A DNA stretch of 64,000 nucleotides from JBBQVS01 sp964657325 (lineage in GTDB: Bacteria > Chloroflexota > Ktedonobacteria > Ktedonobacterales > Ktedonobacteraceae): contig CAZZVE010000001.1 in assembly GCA_964657325.1 (NCBI GenBank), positions 1 to 64,000 of the forward strand. Direction: 5' to 3'. A program made the translations under genes and the position numbers. The notes under the pieces were generated by a model. That model ran no database searches and had not been told where the DNA came from. It worked only from the letters and a program-made list of their open reading frames with translations. Shown here one piece after another: positions 8,167 to 15,503 of the stretch. How positions within the stretch are numbered: position 1 is the stretch's first letter; each line of letters begins with the position of its first letter.

Positions 8167-8532
8167 TTATGCTATATCAAGAGCCTCAAGAATTTCGTTT
8201 CGACTCGCTTTTACCATGTGGCGTACGCGACTAAGATTGGAAGCATTATCGAGAAGAGTCACCATCAGGGCGAAATCACCAAGAGGATCAACACTTACTA
8301 AACCATGTTCATACTCAACTAACACACCGACGACACTACCACGCGCAAGTTCCTGCCCTAGCGATTCAGCCGTTCCCAGACCCGATGTCATGATGGCTCC
8401 CATTGCCTCCATGTTTTCCTTTCCATCGCGGGTCATTCCCTCTATCATCAAACCATCACGCCCTACCAGGATTGCCTGCCGTACGCCGGAAATCGTCAGG
8501 AAGCGACTCAGCGTCTGCTTTAGATCGACCAT
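8167..8532 (-). CDS. Roadblock/LC7 domain protein 2
   Basis: 121 residues, a bare Roadblock/LC7 domain: LTISGVRQAILVGRDGLMIEGM, MGAIMTSGLGTAESLGQEL, GVLVEYEHGLVSVDPLGDFALMVTLL. ATG 8532 has GGAGG six bases upstream and fits the domain boundary; the frame continues to 8670 but adds 46 unconserved residues. It is the first gene of the Roadblock-Roadblock-GTPase-DUF429 run (gap 90 bp to the second Roadblock gene). It is probably a homo- or heterodimer partner for the GTPase. Confidence 0.88.
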   Translation of the reverse strand: MVDLKQTLSRFLTISGVRQAILVGRDGLMIEGMTRDGKENMEAMGAIMTSGLGTAESLGQELARGSVVGVLVEYEHGLVSVDPLGDFALMVTLLDNASNLSRVRHMVKASRNEILEALDIA

Positions 8533-8716
8533 TATTTCCTCCACTACCAGAACGGTTCTTGTGTCTAGTGCTCGCTCGGTATTAGGTGAGTCTACAAGTA
8601 CAACGTCTATCATTCTAAGCCATAGATGAGGCAGAAAGCAACCAGATGGTACATCTAGGCTAATAGACAAGCTTCATGCACAACAATATTCTTGCCTATC
8701 TTTATAAAACGCTTTG

Positions 8717-8782
8717 TAAGGACCGATTTATCGCGTCCTTTTTGCATGTCAACTATCACGCGGACGCGTTAATGTAATTTAA
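8717..8782. repeat. Degenerate palindromic element, family A copy 1
   Basis: The left arm GGACCGATTTATCGCGTCC matches the perfect copy at 46202-46277. The right arm starts GGACGCG and then diverges, so this copy is decayed. It is in the non-coding stretch upstream of the Roadblock operon. Confidence 0.65.
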
Positions 8783-8792
8783 CAAATTAGCC

Positions 8793-8862
8793 TAGGGGAC
8801 CGATGTATCACGTCCTTTTCGGTAATTATGACGTCCTTCTGACGTCATACATCGGTCCCTAC
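8793..8862. repeat. Palindromic element, family A copy 2
   Basis: About 70 bp with inverted arms of about 21 bp, TAGGGGACCGATGTATCACG against the complement of CATACATCGGTCCCTA, with a few mismatches. It shares GGACCGAT-TAT-CGTCC with the other copies. The 339-bp gap 8671-9009 holds these two elements and a hairpin at 8922-8963. Confidence 0.7.
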
Positions 8863-8921
8863 ATCTTTGTCACGTATATTGTGAGATGGTGCACAAGAAT
8901 TTGATGAAATACATCTCATTG

Positions 8922-8963
8922 CGTCTCTTTTAGTAGAAGGGGAAAACTCTTCTAAAAGAGACG
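8922..8963. other. Hairpin upstream of the small membrane ORF
   Basis: Stem CGTCTCTTTT / AAAAGAGACG extended by AGAAG / CTTCT after a 3-nt bulge, with a 9-nt loop. It could be a terminator for either direction or a leader structure for the ORF at 9010. Confidence 0.4.
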
Positions 8964-9009
8964 ATGACTGGACACCTTTACGGGTCAGAGAAAGACATAC
9001 GGTGCTTTG

Positions 9010-9180
9010 ATGTTTGCACTTCTCCTCATAATTGTTATGGTCCTTCTCGTAGGCGTTGGCCTTCTTATGAATGTGTACTTCTATAGATATCATGCATTAG
9101 GTACTGTCCGTAGCAGTGTTACGCTTGATGAACAACTCTTCACCTATTATGTAGATGTCGATGCTCACGAAGTATGGTAA
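9010..9180 (+). CDS. Small single-pass membrane protein, 56 residues
   Basis: The reading frame ATG 9010 to TAA 9178-9180 gives 56 residues. They begin MFALLLIIVMVLLVGVGLL, an obvious hydrophobic helix, followed by a polar, partly acidic tail ending DVDAHEVW. It is followed at once (9184) by a 28-bp-arm hairpin of the kind that ends other genes here, and preceded by a hairpin at 8922-8963. The RBS is weak (GGTG four bases upstream). No family is recognised. Support is the membrane helix, the terminator placement and an otherwise unexplained gap. Confidence 0.5.
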   Translation: MFALLLIIVMVLLVGVGLLMNVYFYRYHALGTVRSSVTLDEQLFTYYVDVDAHEVW

Positions 9181-9183
9181 TGG

Positions 9184-9245
9184 TCAAAACATCCTGTATT
9201 GTGTTTGCGTCAAGTGCGACGCAAACACAATACAGGATGTTTTGA
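9184..9245. terminator. Bidirectional 28-bp-arm hairpin
   Basis: Perfect 28-bp inverted repeat (9184-9211 and 9218-9245) with a 6-nt loop AAGTGC, starting TCAAAACATCC. It sits between the convergent small ORF and the F420-type reductase gene. Confidence 0.85.
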
Positions 9246-9247
9246 TA

Positions 9248-9607
9248 TTAGCGGATTAAGTCTATCGCAAGTGGCAGAGATGTACGCGACCATTCTGTCA
9301 AATCATCACTACTACGTGGTGCATATTTTTCTAAAACGAGTCGCCGTGCAAGAGCATCCTCTTCGGGAGTTGCTACGAGTCGCGCCTTGCCTGCAAATTG
9401 CGTCTCATGAATTTTCACCTGCACAGTAGGTATATGCAACGAATTCTTAATCCAGTCGGACTTTTCACGACCCCCGGAGAGCAAATAGAGTGTGTTCTCA
9501 TGAAGTGCGAACCAAATTTCGATAGTATGCGCCTTGCCGGAAACACGACCTGTTGTCGTGAGATAACAAAAGTCTGTATCTGCAAATTGCTCAAGGTTGT
9601 TTACCAT
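9248..9607 (-). CDS. Deazaflavin (F420)-dependent nitroreductase-fold protein
   Basis: 119 residues. The split-barrel flavin/F420-binding fold is indicated by FCYLTTTGRVSGKAHTIEIWFALHENTLYLLSGG, the hallmark start of the nitroreductase-family deazaflavin-dependent group (DUF385 type). DWIKNSLHIPTVQVKI follows. It likely reduces an unknown cytoplasmic substrate with F420H2. RBS AAAGGAG lies seven bases before the ATG. A monocistronic unit is likely. Confidence 0.85.
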   Translation of the reverse strand: MVNNLEQFADTDFCYLTTTGRVSGKAHTIEIWFALHENTLYLLSGGREKSDWIKNSLHIPTVQVKIHETQFAGKARLVATPEEDALARRLVLEKYAPRSSDDLTEWSRTSLPLAIDLIR

Positions 9608-9651
9608 ACGTGTTCTCCTTTTAGCCTAAAGAAATATAGAAAACATTAGAG

Positions 9652-10677
9652 TTAGGGCGCGAGCCGCTCAGCGAGGTACTTTAAACTGAGAGGATAGCGG
9701 TATTCAATAGCAGCATGCGTGGCATCAAACAGCTCAAAGAAGACATCTTGCACGCCTATGCGCTCTAGCGTTTGACGAAACGACTCCGCGCCCAGGTCAA
9801 GAAAGAACTGGTCTCGTTTCCCAGCATCTATGTAGATAGCCTTCATCGTCCGTAATGAGTCGGCATGCTGTGGGGCCATACGTACAGGATCGTGTGTCAG
9901 CCAGCGTTCCCACACGTCTACTTGCAATTCACCTGTTTTCGTATCATAGGGAAGACGAACCGTTCCATCAGGGTCGGCGGAATAGCACGCCGCCATACAC
10001 CAATCGTTCAGCAAATGAGCGTCGCTATCCTTAGAAAAGGCTGGACGTGTACGAAAGTCTTGCCAGAAACGTTCAAACGAGCCTTGATAAGAGTCGCGTA
10101 GAACACGTACAGATTCGCGGAAATCGGGGAGATAGCAGGTTTCAAATAATGCATCACCCGCGTGTGTTGCTAGTCCACCCCACAAATCGGGTCGTAGCAT
10201 AGGAGTAATCATCGCTCCATAGCCGCCACTCGACTTGCCAGCGATGCCACGATGGTCTCGTTCAGGAAGTGTTCTATAGTGGGCATCGACCCAAGGGACA
10301 ACTTCATCGTTGAGATAGGTATGATATCTTCCCGTAGCAGGCGAGTCTAGGAATTGACTCCCACCCAACGAGGTCCAGCAATCCACCCATACCACAATAC
10401 ATGGTGGTGTTTTTCCAGCAGAGAAGAGATCATCGACGAGTTCAGGAAAGTTTTTCCTGAAGGGTGAGCGATTGCGCCACATATCAAGTTGGCCTGTTAG
10501 CCCTTGAATCATGTAGACCGTTGGATAGCGACGTGCCGTGTCCTCGTCGTACTTAGGAGGGAGATAAACCCATAGTGGACGTTCAGAGGGATCACTCAGC
10601 GCGTTGCCTTTCAGCACCTCGCTAGAAAATACGATTTCGTCAAAACGACCTTGTAATGGTATGGACCATGGAAGCAT
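9652..10677 (-). CDS. Alpha/beta-hydrolase esterase (esterase D / Fes-like)
   Basis: 341 residues. LWVYLPPKYDEDTARRYPTVYMIQG is the usual N-terminal strand-loop of the esterase D family. The nucleophile elbow is GIAGKSSGGYGAM (Ser in G-x-S-x-G-G), the Asp is probably in IYIDAGKRDQFF, and the His in FDATHAAIEYRYP. It hydrolyses carboxylic esters; no signal peptide is visible, so it is probably cytoplasmic. The start at 10677 is chosen for GGAG eight bases upstream; an in-frame ATG at 10710 lacks an RBS. It lies 40 bp after the MOSC gene on the same strand. Confidence 0.85.
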   Translation of the reverse strand: MLPWSIPLQGRFDEIVFSSEVLKGNALSDPSERPLWVYLPPKYDEDTARRYPTVYMIQGLTGQLDMWRNRSPFRKNFPELVDDLFSAGKTPPCIVVWVDCWTSLGGSQFLDSPATGRYHTYLNDEVVPWVDAHYRTLPERDHRGIAGKSSGGYGAMITPMLRPDLWGGLATHAGDALFETCYLPDFRESVRVLRDSYQGSFERFWQDFRTRPAFSKDSDAHLLNDWCMAACYSADPDGTVRLPYDTKTGELQVDVWERWLTHDPVRMAPQHADSLRTMKAIYIDAGKRDQFFLDLGAESFRQTLERIGVQDVFFELFDATHAAIEYRYPLSLKYLAERLAP

Positions 10678-10716
10678 ATCGTTCACTCCTTCCAAACTTA
10701 CAGCGAGCATAATTCG

Positions 10717-11271
10717 CTAAAACAGCATGGCTTGTTGTATCACATCGGGTACCATCACGGCAATACGGTCTCCTGCTTTCACCCATCCCCCTTGTAAGAC
10801 ACGCGTCATAATTCCCGCTTTATAAACCTTCTTACCGTCTTCCAATGAGGTAACAGCTTTCAGTAGCTTTGGATTGATGCCGTTCAATTGCACACATGGC
10901 TTGCGAACCTCCGTGATCTCAACAACGGCCTCGCCGACTGTGAGACGCGTCCCCTCTGCAAGTTCCATAATTGCGATTCCATCGACGGTGATATTTTCAC
11001 CCATCGAGCCAGGACCAATAGAGATACCCTTCTGCTCTAACTCATAGTATGCAGTAGCATCGACGATCAGCACTTGTCGCATATTGCGCCGTGTAGGATG
11101 CTTTTTCGCAAGATAACGATGACGCACAAATTTTCCCGCATGATAGTCGTCCTCGACACCTAAGTCCTCCAATAGATAAATGTGTTTGACGACGGGCTTA
11201 GGCAACCCTGGCTCGGGGTTGCGACAAACCGCAATAACGTTCCCTTTTGTGCGTAGCGTGGTATCTACCAT
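10717..11271 (-). CDS. MOSC domain protein
   Basis: 184 residues. The MOSC (molybdenum cofactor sulfurase C-terminal) barrel shows HRYLAKKHPTRRNMRQVLIVDA, GSMGENITVDGI and the conserved Cys in EITEVRKPCVQLN, the likely sulfur/Mo-ligand site. Bacterial stand-alone MOSC proteins resemble YiiM/YuaD and handle Mo-cofactor sulfur chemistry or N-hydroxylated substrates. RBS AAGGA is five bases upstream of the ATG. It is between the MerR gene and the esterase gene, separated from the former by a hairpin. Confidence 0.88.
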   Translation of the reverse strand: MVDTTLRTKGNVIAVCRNPEPGLPKPVVKHIYLLEDLGVEDDYHAGKFVRHRYLAKKHPTRRNMRQVLIVDATAYYELEQKGISIGPGSMGENITVDGIAIMELAEGTRLTVGEAVVEITEVRKPCVQLNGINPKLLKAVTSLEDGKKVYKAGIMTRVLQGGWVKAGDRIAVMVPDVIQQAMLF

Positions 11272-11312
11272 ATTTTTCCTTTTACCAATTAATAAGGGAA
11301 AGACATTCTGTC

Positions 11313-11380
11313 GGAGCTTTCATTCATTACGCCCTTGTCCAACACTCAATGTCAGCAAGGGCGTAATGAACGAAAGCTCC
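11313..11380. terminator. 25-bp-arm hairpin after the MerR gene
   Basis: Inverted repeat 11313-11337 / 11356-11380 with one mismatch. It begins GGAGCTTTCATTC and its far end touches the MerR stop codon. It separates MerR from the MOSC gene in the same transcription direction. Confidence 0.75.
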
Positions 11381-12189
11381 TACAATTGTTCAACAGGAAC
11401 TTGTAGTTCTGTGATATAAAGGTTTGGATGCATCTCGTCAGAATATTGCAGGTGAATCTGCCGTGTTAATCCAATTATAGAATACTGATTGTCCTCTGTC
11501 CATTGATAGAGGGCAACATAGGCTTGTCCAATAGTATCATAACCCCCATGATGAATCGTGCTTGCCATCATTGCGTCAGGAAGGATTTGTACTTTTACCT
11601 GTTCCGTTTGTGCTATAGAAGCAGCAAGTGGCTCAGCAGTTTCGGCATCCACACCCTCTGCATGTTCGCTCTCATCGTGCCAAAGAATGAGATTGGGACT
11701 TACTTCTTTACAACCTTGTTGATTCATGTATGCGTGCAAAACTCCCCAAAGTTGCTTCACTTCATTGACGCTTGGGATAATTCCTCGCACGGATGCTACG
11801 AGAAGTGGCTCGACTCGCTTGAGAGTAATATCGTATGTTGACATTGTTTTCTCCTGTTCAATTTGTCTGAGTCGCGCTTGAATACGACTCAATCGTGCTT
11901 GCTCGGTGGCAATAAGTTGTTGGGTCTCCGCTTGCTTCAGCTTGAACATGCCGTGCAATTGTTCCAAAGAAATCTCTTCATTCAACAACTGCGTAATCTG
12001 TTCAAGCGAAAAGCCGAGGTCCTTAAATGCCAGGATGCGGTTGAGACGTGGAAGTTGCTCTAAGGTGTAGTATCGATACCCACTCTCTTGATCAATGGAA
12101 AGAGGTTTAAGCAATCCACACGAATCGTAGTAACGCAAAGTAGCTGTTGTTATGCCACTCACACGAGCAAATTCACCGATTTTGAGCAT
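11380..12189 (-). CDS. MerR-family regulator with GyrI-like effector-binding domain
   Basis: 269 residues. The N-terminal MerR winged helix is MLKIGEFARVSGITTATLRYYDSCGLLKP...GYRYYTLEQL, followed by a long dimerisation helix (about 80-120). The C-terminal half (VEPLLVASVRGIIPS, ILPDAMMASTIHHGGYDTIGQAYVALYQW) is a GyrI-like/BmrR-type effector domain that would bind small hydrophobic or cationic ligands. ATG 12189 has AAGG five bases upstream. The promoter at 12241-12271 lies within the longer reading frame, which rules against the upstream start at 12255. Confidence 0.9.
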   Translation of the reverse strand: MLKIGEFARVSGITTATLRYYDSCGLLKPLSIDQESGYRYYTLEQLPRLNRILAFKDLGFSLEQITQLLNEEISLEQLHGMFKLKQAETQQLIATEQARLSRIQARLRQIEQEKTMSTYDITLKRVEPLLVASVRGIIPSVNEVKQLWGVLHAYMNQQGCKEVSPNLILWHDESEHAEGVDAETAEPLAASIAQTEQVKVQILPDAMMASTIHHGGYDTIGQAYVALYQWTEDNQYSIIGLTRQIHLQYSDEMHPNLYITELQVPVEQL

Positions 12190-12240
12190 AAACACCTTCC
12201 GAGTCAAAGGAACGTTTTTTCTATGAAAGCTTTCAAGAGG

Positions 12241-12271
12241 AGCATACACGTTCATGTAACGTGAAAGTCAA
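12241..12271 (-). promoter_or_regulatory. MerR-type promoter/operator with 19-bp spacer
   Basis: On the minus strand: -35 TTGACT, then exactly 19 bp, then -10 TATGCT. The spacer contains the perfect inverted repeat CACGTT-N5-AACGTG. An over-long 19-bp spacer with a central dyad is the signature of MerR-activated promoters. It drives the MerR gene itself (autoregulation). Confidence 0.8.
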
Positions 12272-12284
12272 GGGGAAAAAGCAG

Positions 12285-13247
12285 TTATAGATATTTTTCA
12301 AATCTCGCTCTTGCCCTAGCTGCAATCTCATCGGCACGCGTGTAACGCATCCACCACCATTCAGAGTCATAGGGTTTTGCCTCACGTTTACTAATCGCAT
12401 TTGCAAAACTAACAGCACCGTAGACGAGGGCACGAAAGCGTATCGCATCGGGCAACAGGTCCAATTCCATAGAGGTTAAGTTGTGGTGCTTACAATATCC
12501 ATCGATAATTGCGGTCATGCGGTCTTCACTTGGACTAAATGATGACAGTCCGAGATAAGGTATTTCACATGAGACAAGCAAGAAACCAACATCAATTACG
12601 GCAGGTCCAAGACCAGCACCGTACCAATCAATCAGCACTACCCCTTGAGAAGAGGTACGAATAGCATTGCCAGGATGACAGTCGTTGTGAATTAGTACGA
12701 GAGGAGAGCTTTCGCAACGATTGAGCGTATGTATTGCCTCTGCAAGAATATTGTAGTAAGGTTGCAACACTTTTGGTATTCTCTCGGCAACCTTGATAAG
12801 TTCTGACCACGCGTAAGCAAGTTCTGATGCTGGCAACATTTCTGCCTTTGGTAGCATAGGCATATCTTCTACGCTTAAAGCATGTAGTTTGCCTAGAGAC
12901 TTCCCTAGTAAATGAAGTGCTGGGGCTGAATAGTCAACAGGAGTGCCTTCGACAAAATGTGTTACCAAAAGTAGCTTGTCTTCGTAGCTCACAACACCAT
13001 TATCATAGACAGAATAGACTATTTGCTCGGCTAGATAACTCTGTCGTTCAAGAAAAGAGAGAACATGTGCAAGAGTAAGAATACTCTGATCGTCTGTCGA
13101 AAATACACGTAAGACCCAGCTTTGACCATCCATTAGGCTAAGATGATAAATCTGATTACCGTTATCGCTAGGTAGTATTCGCCACTTAACGAGGCTTGCT
13201 GAGTAGAACTGCTTTACTATAGTAGTTAAGAATATGTGTTGGTTCAT
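12285..13247 (-). CDS. Aminoglycoside phosphotransferase (APH)-family kinase
   Basis: 320 residues. The N-lobe is marked by LMDGQSWVLRVFS (ATP-binding Lys region replaced by Leu/Arg). The C-lobe carries LVLIHNDCHPGNAIR, the HxDxxxxN catalytic loop, and GVVLIDWYGAGLGPAVIDVGFLL, the DFG-equivalent with its metal-binding Asp. Such kinases phosphorylate small molecules (aminoglycosides, choline, homoserine); the substrate here is unknown. No clear RBS precedes the ATG, which lies 15 bp after the TetR gene's stop, so it is likely cotranscribed with TetR. Confidence 0.82.
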   Translation of the reverse strand: MNQHIFLTTIVKQFYSASLVKWRILPSDNGNQIYHLSLMDGQSWVLRVFSTDDQSILTLAHVLSFLERQSYLAEQIVYSVYDNGVVSYEDKLLLVTHFVEGTPVDYSAPALHLLGKSLGKLHALSVEDMPMLPKAEMLPASELAYAWSELIKVAERIPKVLQPYYNILAEAIHTLNRCESSPLVLIHNDCHPGNAIRTSSQGVVLIDWYGAGLGPAVIDVGFLLVSCEIPYLGLSSFSPSEDRMTAIIDGYCKHHNLTSMELDLLPDAIRFRALVYGAVSFANAISKREAKPYDSEWWWMRYTRADEIAARARARFEKYL

Positions 13248-13262
13248 CTATTGTTTGCATTT

Positions 13263-13892
13263 TTAGGAAACAGGTGTAGCGATGACAAACCAAGCCGCTT
13301 TCGCAAGAGGCTCCCGTACCTCCTGTATTTCGGCTGGTTGCTGCGTCCTCAGCCAGATACGAACAAATTCTCGACTTGGACCGAGAATGAGGGGAATATA
13401 GAGCGATTGCGGCAGCTTGACTACGCTTCCGTCACTGATATATGGAGCCAGCCACTGTAACACCTGTCCTGAAAGGCGCTCTGTCGGGAGCATGGTTCTG
13501 GTCTTTTGTCTGAGTACTTTAATGTATGCACTTAGATACTCCGATTCACCTGCCTGCAGAAGGTATTGTCCGAGGTCTGCATGTTGTTCAAACCAATTCA
13601 GATACGCGTGAACAAGTGCTTCAATGCCTTCGCGCAGAGTACTGGCAGTGAGGGATGCAAAAAGTGCAGCGTTGAGACTACTGCGTCCTTCAAGATAAAG
13701 TGCGCGAGCGAGCATCTCTTTATTTGAGAAATGATGATAGATGCTTCCCGTGCTGGCTCCTGAAAGCTTCCGAATGTCCTCCATTGTTGTCTCAGTGAAC
13801 CCTTTGTTCGCAAAACAGGTAAGTGCCGCGTCTAATATAGCTTGCCTCCGGGATTCTTTAGTCGTGCTCTGCCCGGCATCTCCAATGACCAT
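13263..13892 (-). CDS. TetR-family transcriptional repressor
   Basis: 209 residues. The N-terminal TetR helix-turn-helix reads RRQAILDAALTCFANKGFTETTMEDIRKLSGASTGSIYHHFSNKEML. The C-terminal ligand domain (about 75-209) is all-helical with no recognisable effector. It is divergent from an MFS exporter and isochorismatase-like gene, and the intergenic region holds a consensus promoter with a palindrome over the -10 box. This strongly suggests it represses the exporter operon, and perhaps itself, until a ligand binds. Confidence 0.92.
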   Translation of the reverse strand: MVIGDAGQSTTKESRRQAILDAALTCFANKGFTETTMEDIRKLSGASTGSIYHHFSNKEMLARALYLEGRSSLNAALFASLTASTLREGIEALVHAYLNWFEQHADLGQYLLQAGESEYLSAYIKVLRQKTRTMLPTERLSGQVLQWLAPYISDGSVVKLPQSLYIPLILGPSREFVRIWLRTQQPAEIQEVREPLAKAAWFVIATPVS

Positions 13893-13937
13893 GCTGCTAC
13901 TCGCTTTTTCTCTCTGAACTCTTTTCTTCTGCTCCTC

Positions 13938-13943
13938 AATTAT
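13938..13943 (-). promoter_or_regulatory. Predicted -10 box of the TetR gene
   Basis: TATAAT on the minus strand, about 46 bp before the TetR start. A possible -35 TTTGTT lies 16 bp upstream. The promoter region overlaps that of the divergent MFS gene. Confidence 0.4.
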
Positions 13944-13952
13944 AGCATACCC

Positions 13953-13986
13953 TTGACTAGAACAAAATACTAGAATATAATTCTAG
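13953..13986 (+). promoter_or_regulatory. Consensus promoter and TetR operator of the MFS operon
   Basis: -35 TTGACT and -10 TATAAT with exactly 17 bp between (13953-13958 and 13976-13981). The perfect palindrome CTAGAATATAATTCTAG (13970-13986) is centred on the -10 box. CTAGAAC nearby at 13957-13963 looks like an extra half-site. Repressor binding would occlude the -10. Confidence 0.82.
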
Positions 13987-14119
13987 CATGACAGAAAAAG
14001 TGAAGGAGCAAACCCACTCATGGAAGGAAACAAAGATGTTCATCTCTTACAGTCAGCTCATGTATTTATTCAGCACTCAATGAATTGTTATGCTACTAGT
14101 ATTCTCTGGAGTAAAACCA

Positions 14120-15454
14120 ATGAATTCTGACACTCAAGAACAACTACTTCCCGAAGCTATTCTCGAAGAGGTGCAACAACCTAGTACACAAACCCGGGGC
14201 TTACGAAAAACGTTTGTTGCACTGCGACACCGCAATTACCAACTGTTCTTTTTCGGTCAAATGATTTCCCAGATTGGGACGTGGATGCAGCTAACCGCGC
14301 AGGCATGGTTGGTCTTGCAACTGACACATAGCGCGTTGCTACTCGGAGTAGTGAGCTTGCTACAATACCTGCCAGTGATGATTTTCTCACTCTATGGCGG
14401 TGTGCTGGCTGATCGGGTACCCAAGCGCACTCTGTTACTCGTGACACAATCCATTTCGCTTGTTCAGGCAACTGTCATGTGGCTCCTAGTGATAACGGGA
14501 GTGGTACAAGTTTGGCACATCCTGCTCCTGGTAGCTTTGCTAGGCATTACAAATGCAATTGATTCGCCTGCACGAAACGCTTTTATTAATGAAATGGTAG
14601 GCCGCAAAGACCTGCCAAACGCAGTTGCCCTTAACTCTTCGCTCGTGAATATGGCTCGCGTGCTGGGTCCAGGTCTTGGTGGTGTACTCATTGCCCTGTT
14701 CGGCGTTACACCACTTTTTCTGCTCAACGCGCTTAGTTTTATCGCTGTTATTATCGGGCTATTCATGATTGATCCGCGCACGTTATACGCCTTGCCTGGC
14801 AAACGAGCGGACGATAAAAAACTCAGCATCTTCCAGAGCTTGCGCGAGGGTCTATCCTACTCCTGGCACATGCCAGCCGTTCTTTTGATTATAGGACTCA
14901 TTGGTGGAGTCGCGTTGTTCGGTATCACTTTCAATGTGATGCTGCCCCTGTTTGCCACTGAGGTATTCCACGCTGGGGCGAGAGGTTATGGCTTCATTGC
15001 AGCAGCCTATGGACTTGGTGCTTTGTTCTCAGCACTGTGGGTCGCATGGGGAAACCGTAAACCTACTATTCGCTTTCTCCTGAGTGCTGCATTTATGTTC
15101 AGCATACTTGAGATCGCGTTTGCGCTTTCTCACTTTTACATCCTCTCGTTCCCCTTACTCATTGGCATAGGCTTTGCACAGATCGTCATGACAGCTACAG
15201 CCGCTACCGCCGTTCAAACAGTCGCCCCCAATCATCTACGTGGCAGGATTATAAGTGTGTATCTATTGATATATGCAGGTGCCTTGCCGTTAGGGAACTT
15301 CCTGGCCGGTGTCTTAACGACACGCATTGGCGTATCAACTACATTCTTGATTGGCGGTATTCTATGCCTTGTTGTAGCATGTGTTGGCTGGCTTCTACGT
15401 AAACCAGCGGAGAAAAGTCTCGTAGAGTCAACTACAGCTATGAAACTTGAGTAG
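14120..15454 (+). CDS. MFS exporter (EntS-like, MFS_3 type)
   Basis: 444 residues with about 12 hydrophobic helices. LRHRNYQLFFFGQMISQIGTWMQ is the typical start of the enterobactin-exporter-like subfamily. The MFS motif GGVLADRVPKRTLL is in loop 2-3, and LGPGLGGVLIALFG and HLRGRIISVYLL are also family-typical. Likely a proton-driven drug or metabolite exporter in the cytoplasmic membrane. ATG 14120 has GGAG eight bases upstream; an ATG at 14090 in frame lacks one. It is probably controlled by the divergent TetR and cotranscribed with the downstream isochorismatase-fold gene. Confidence 0.9.
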   Translation: MNSDTQEQLLPEAILEEVQQPSTQTRGLRKTFVALRHRNYQLFFFGQMISQIGTWMQLTAQAWLVLQLTHSALLLGVVSLLQYLPVMIFSLYGGVLADRVPKRTLLLVTQSISLVQATVMWLLVITGVVQVWHILLLVALLGITNAIDSPARNAFINEMVGRKDLPNAVALNSSLVNMARVLGPGLGGVLIALFGVTPLFLLNALSFIAVIIGLFMIDPRTLYALPGKRADDKKLSIFQSLREGLSYSWHMPAVLLIIGLIGGVALFGITFNVMLPLFATEVFHAGARGYGFIAAAYGLGALFSALWVAWGNRKPTIRFLLSAAFMFSILEIAFALSHFYILSFPLLIGIGFAQIVMTATAATAVQTVAPNHLRGRIISVYLLIYAGALPLGNFLAGVLTTRIGVSTTFLIGGILCLVVACVGWLLRKPAEKSLVESTTAMKLE

Positions 15455-15503
15455 TTGGCATAAAGAAAAGCTTTTATCGTCTCGTAACAGAAAGGAAATT
15501 TCC

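Noticed and set aside
8845..9093. 82-residue minus-strand frame antisense to the small membrane ORF
   Set aside because: It runs through palindromic arms and the hairpin, and has no RBS or domain. The opposite strand gives a more credible short membrane protein.
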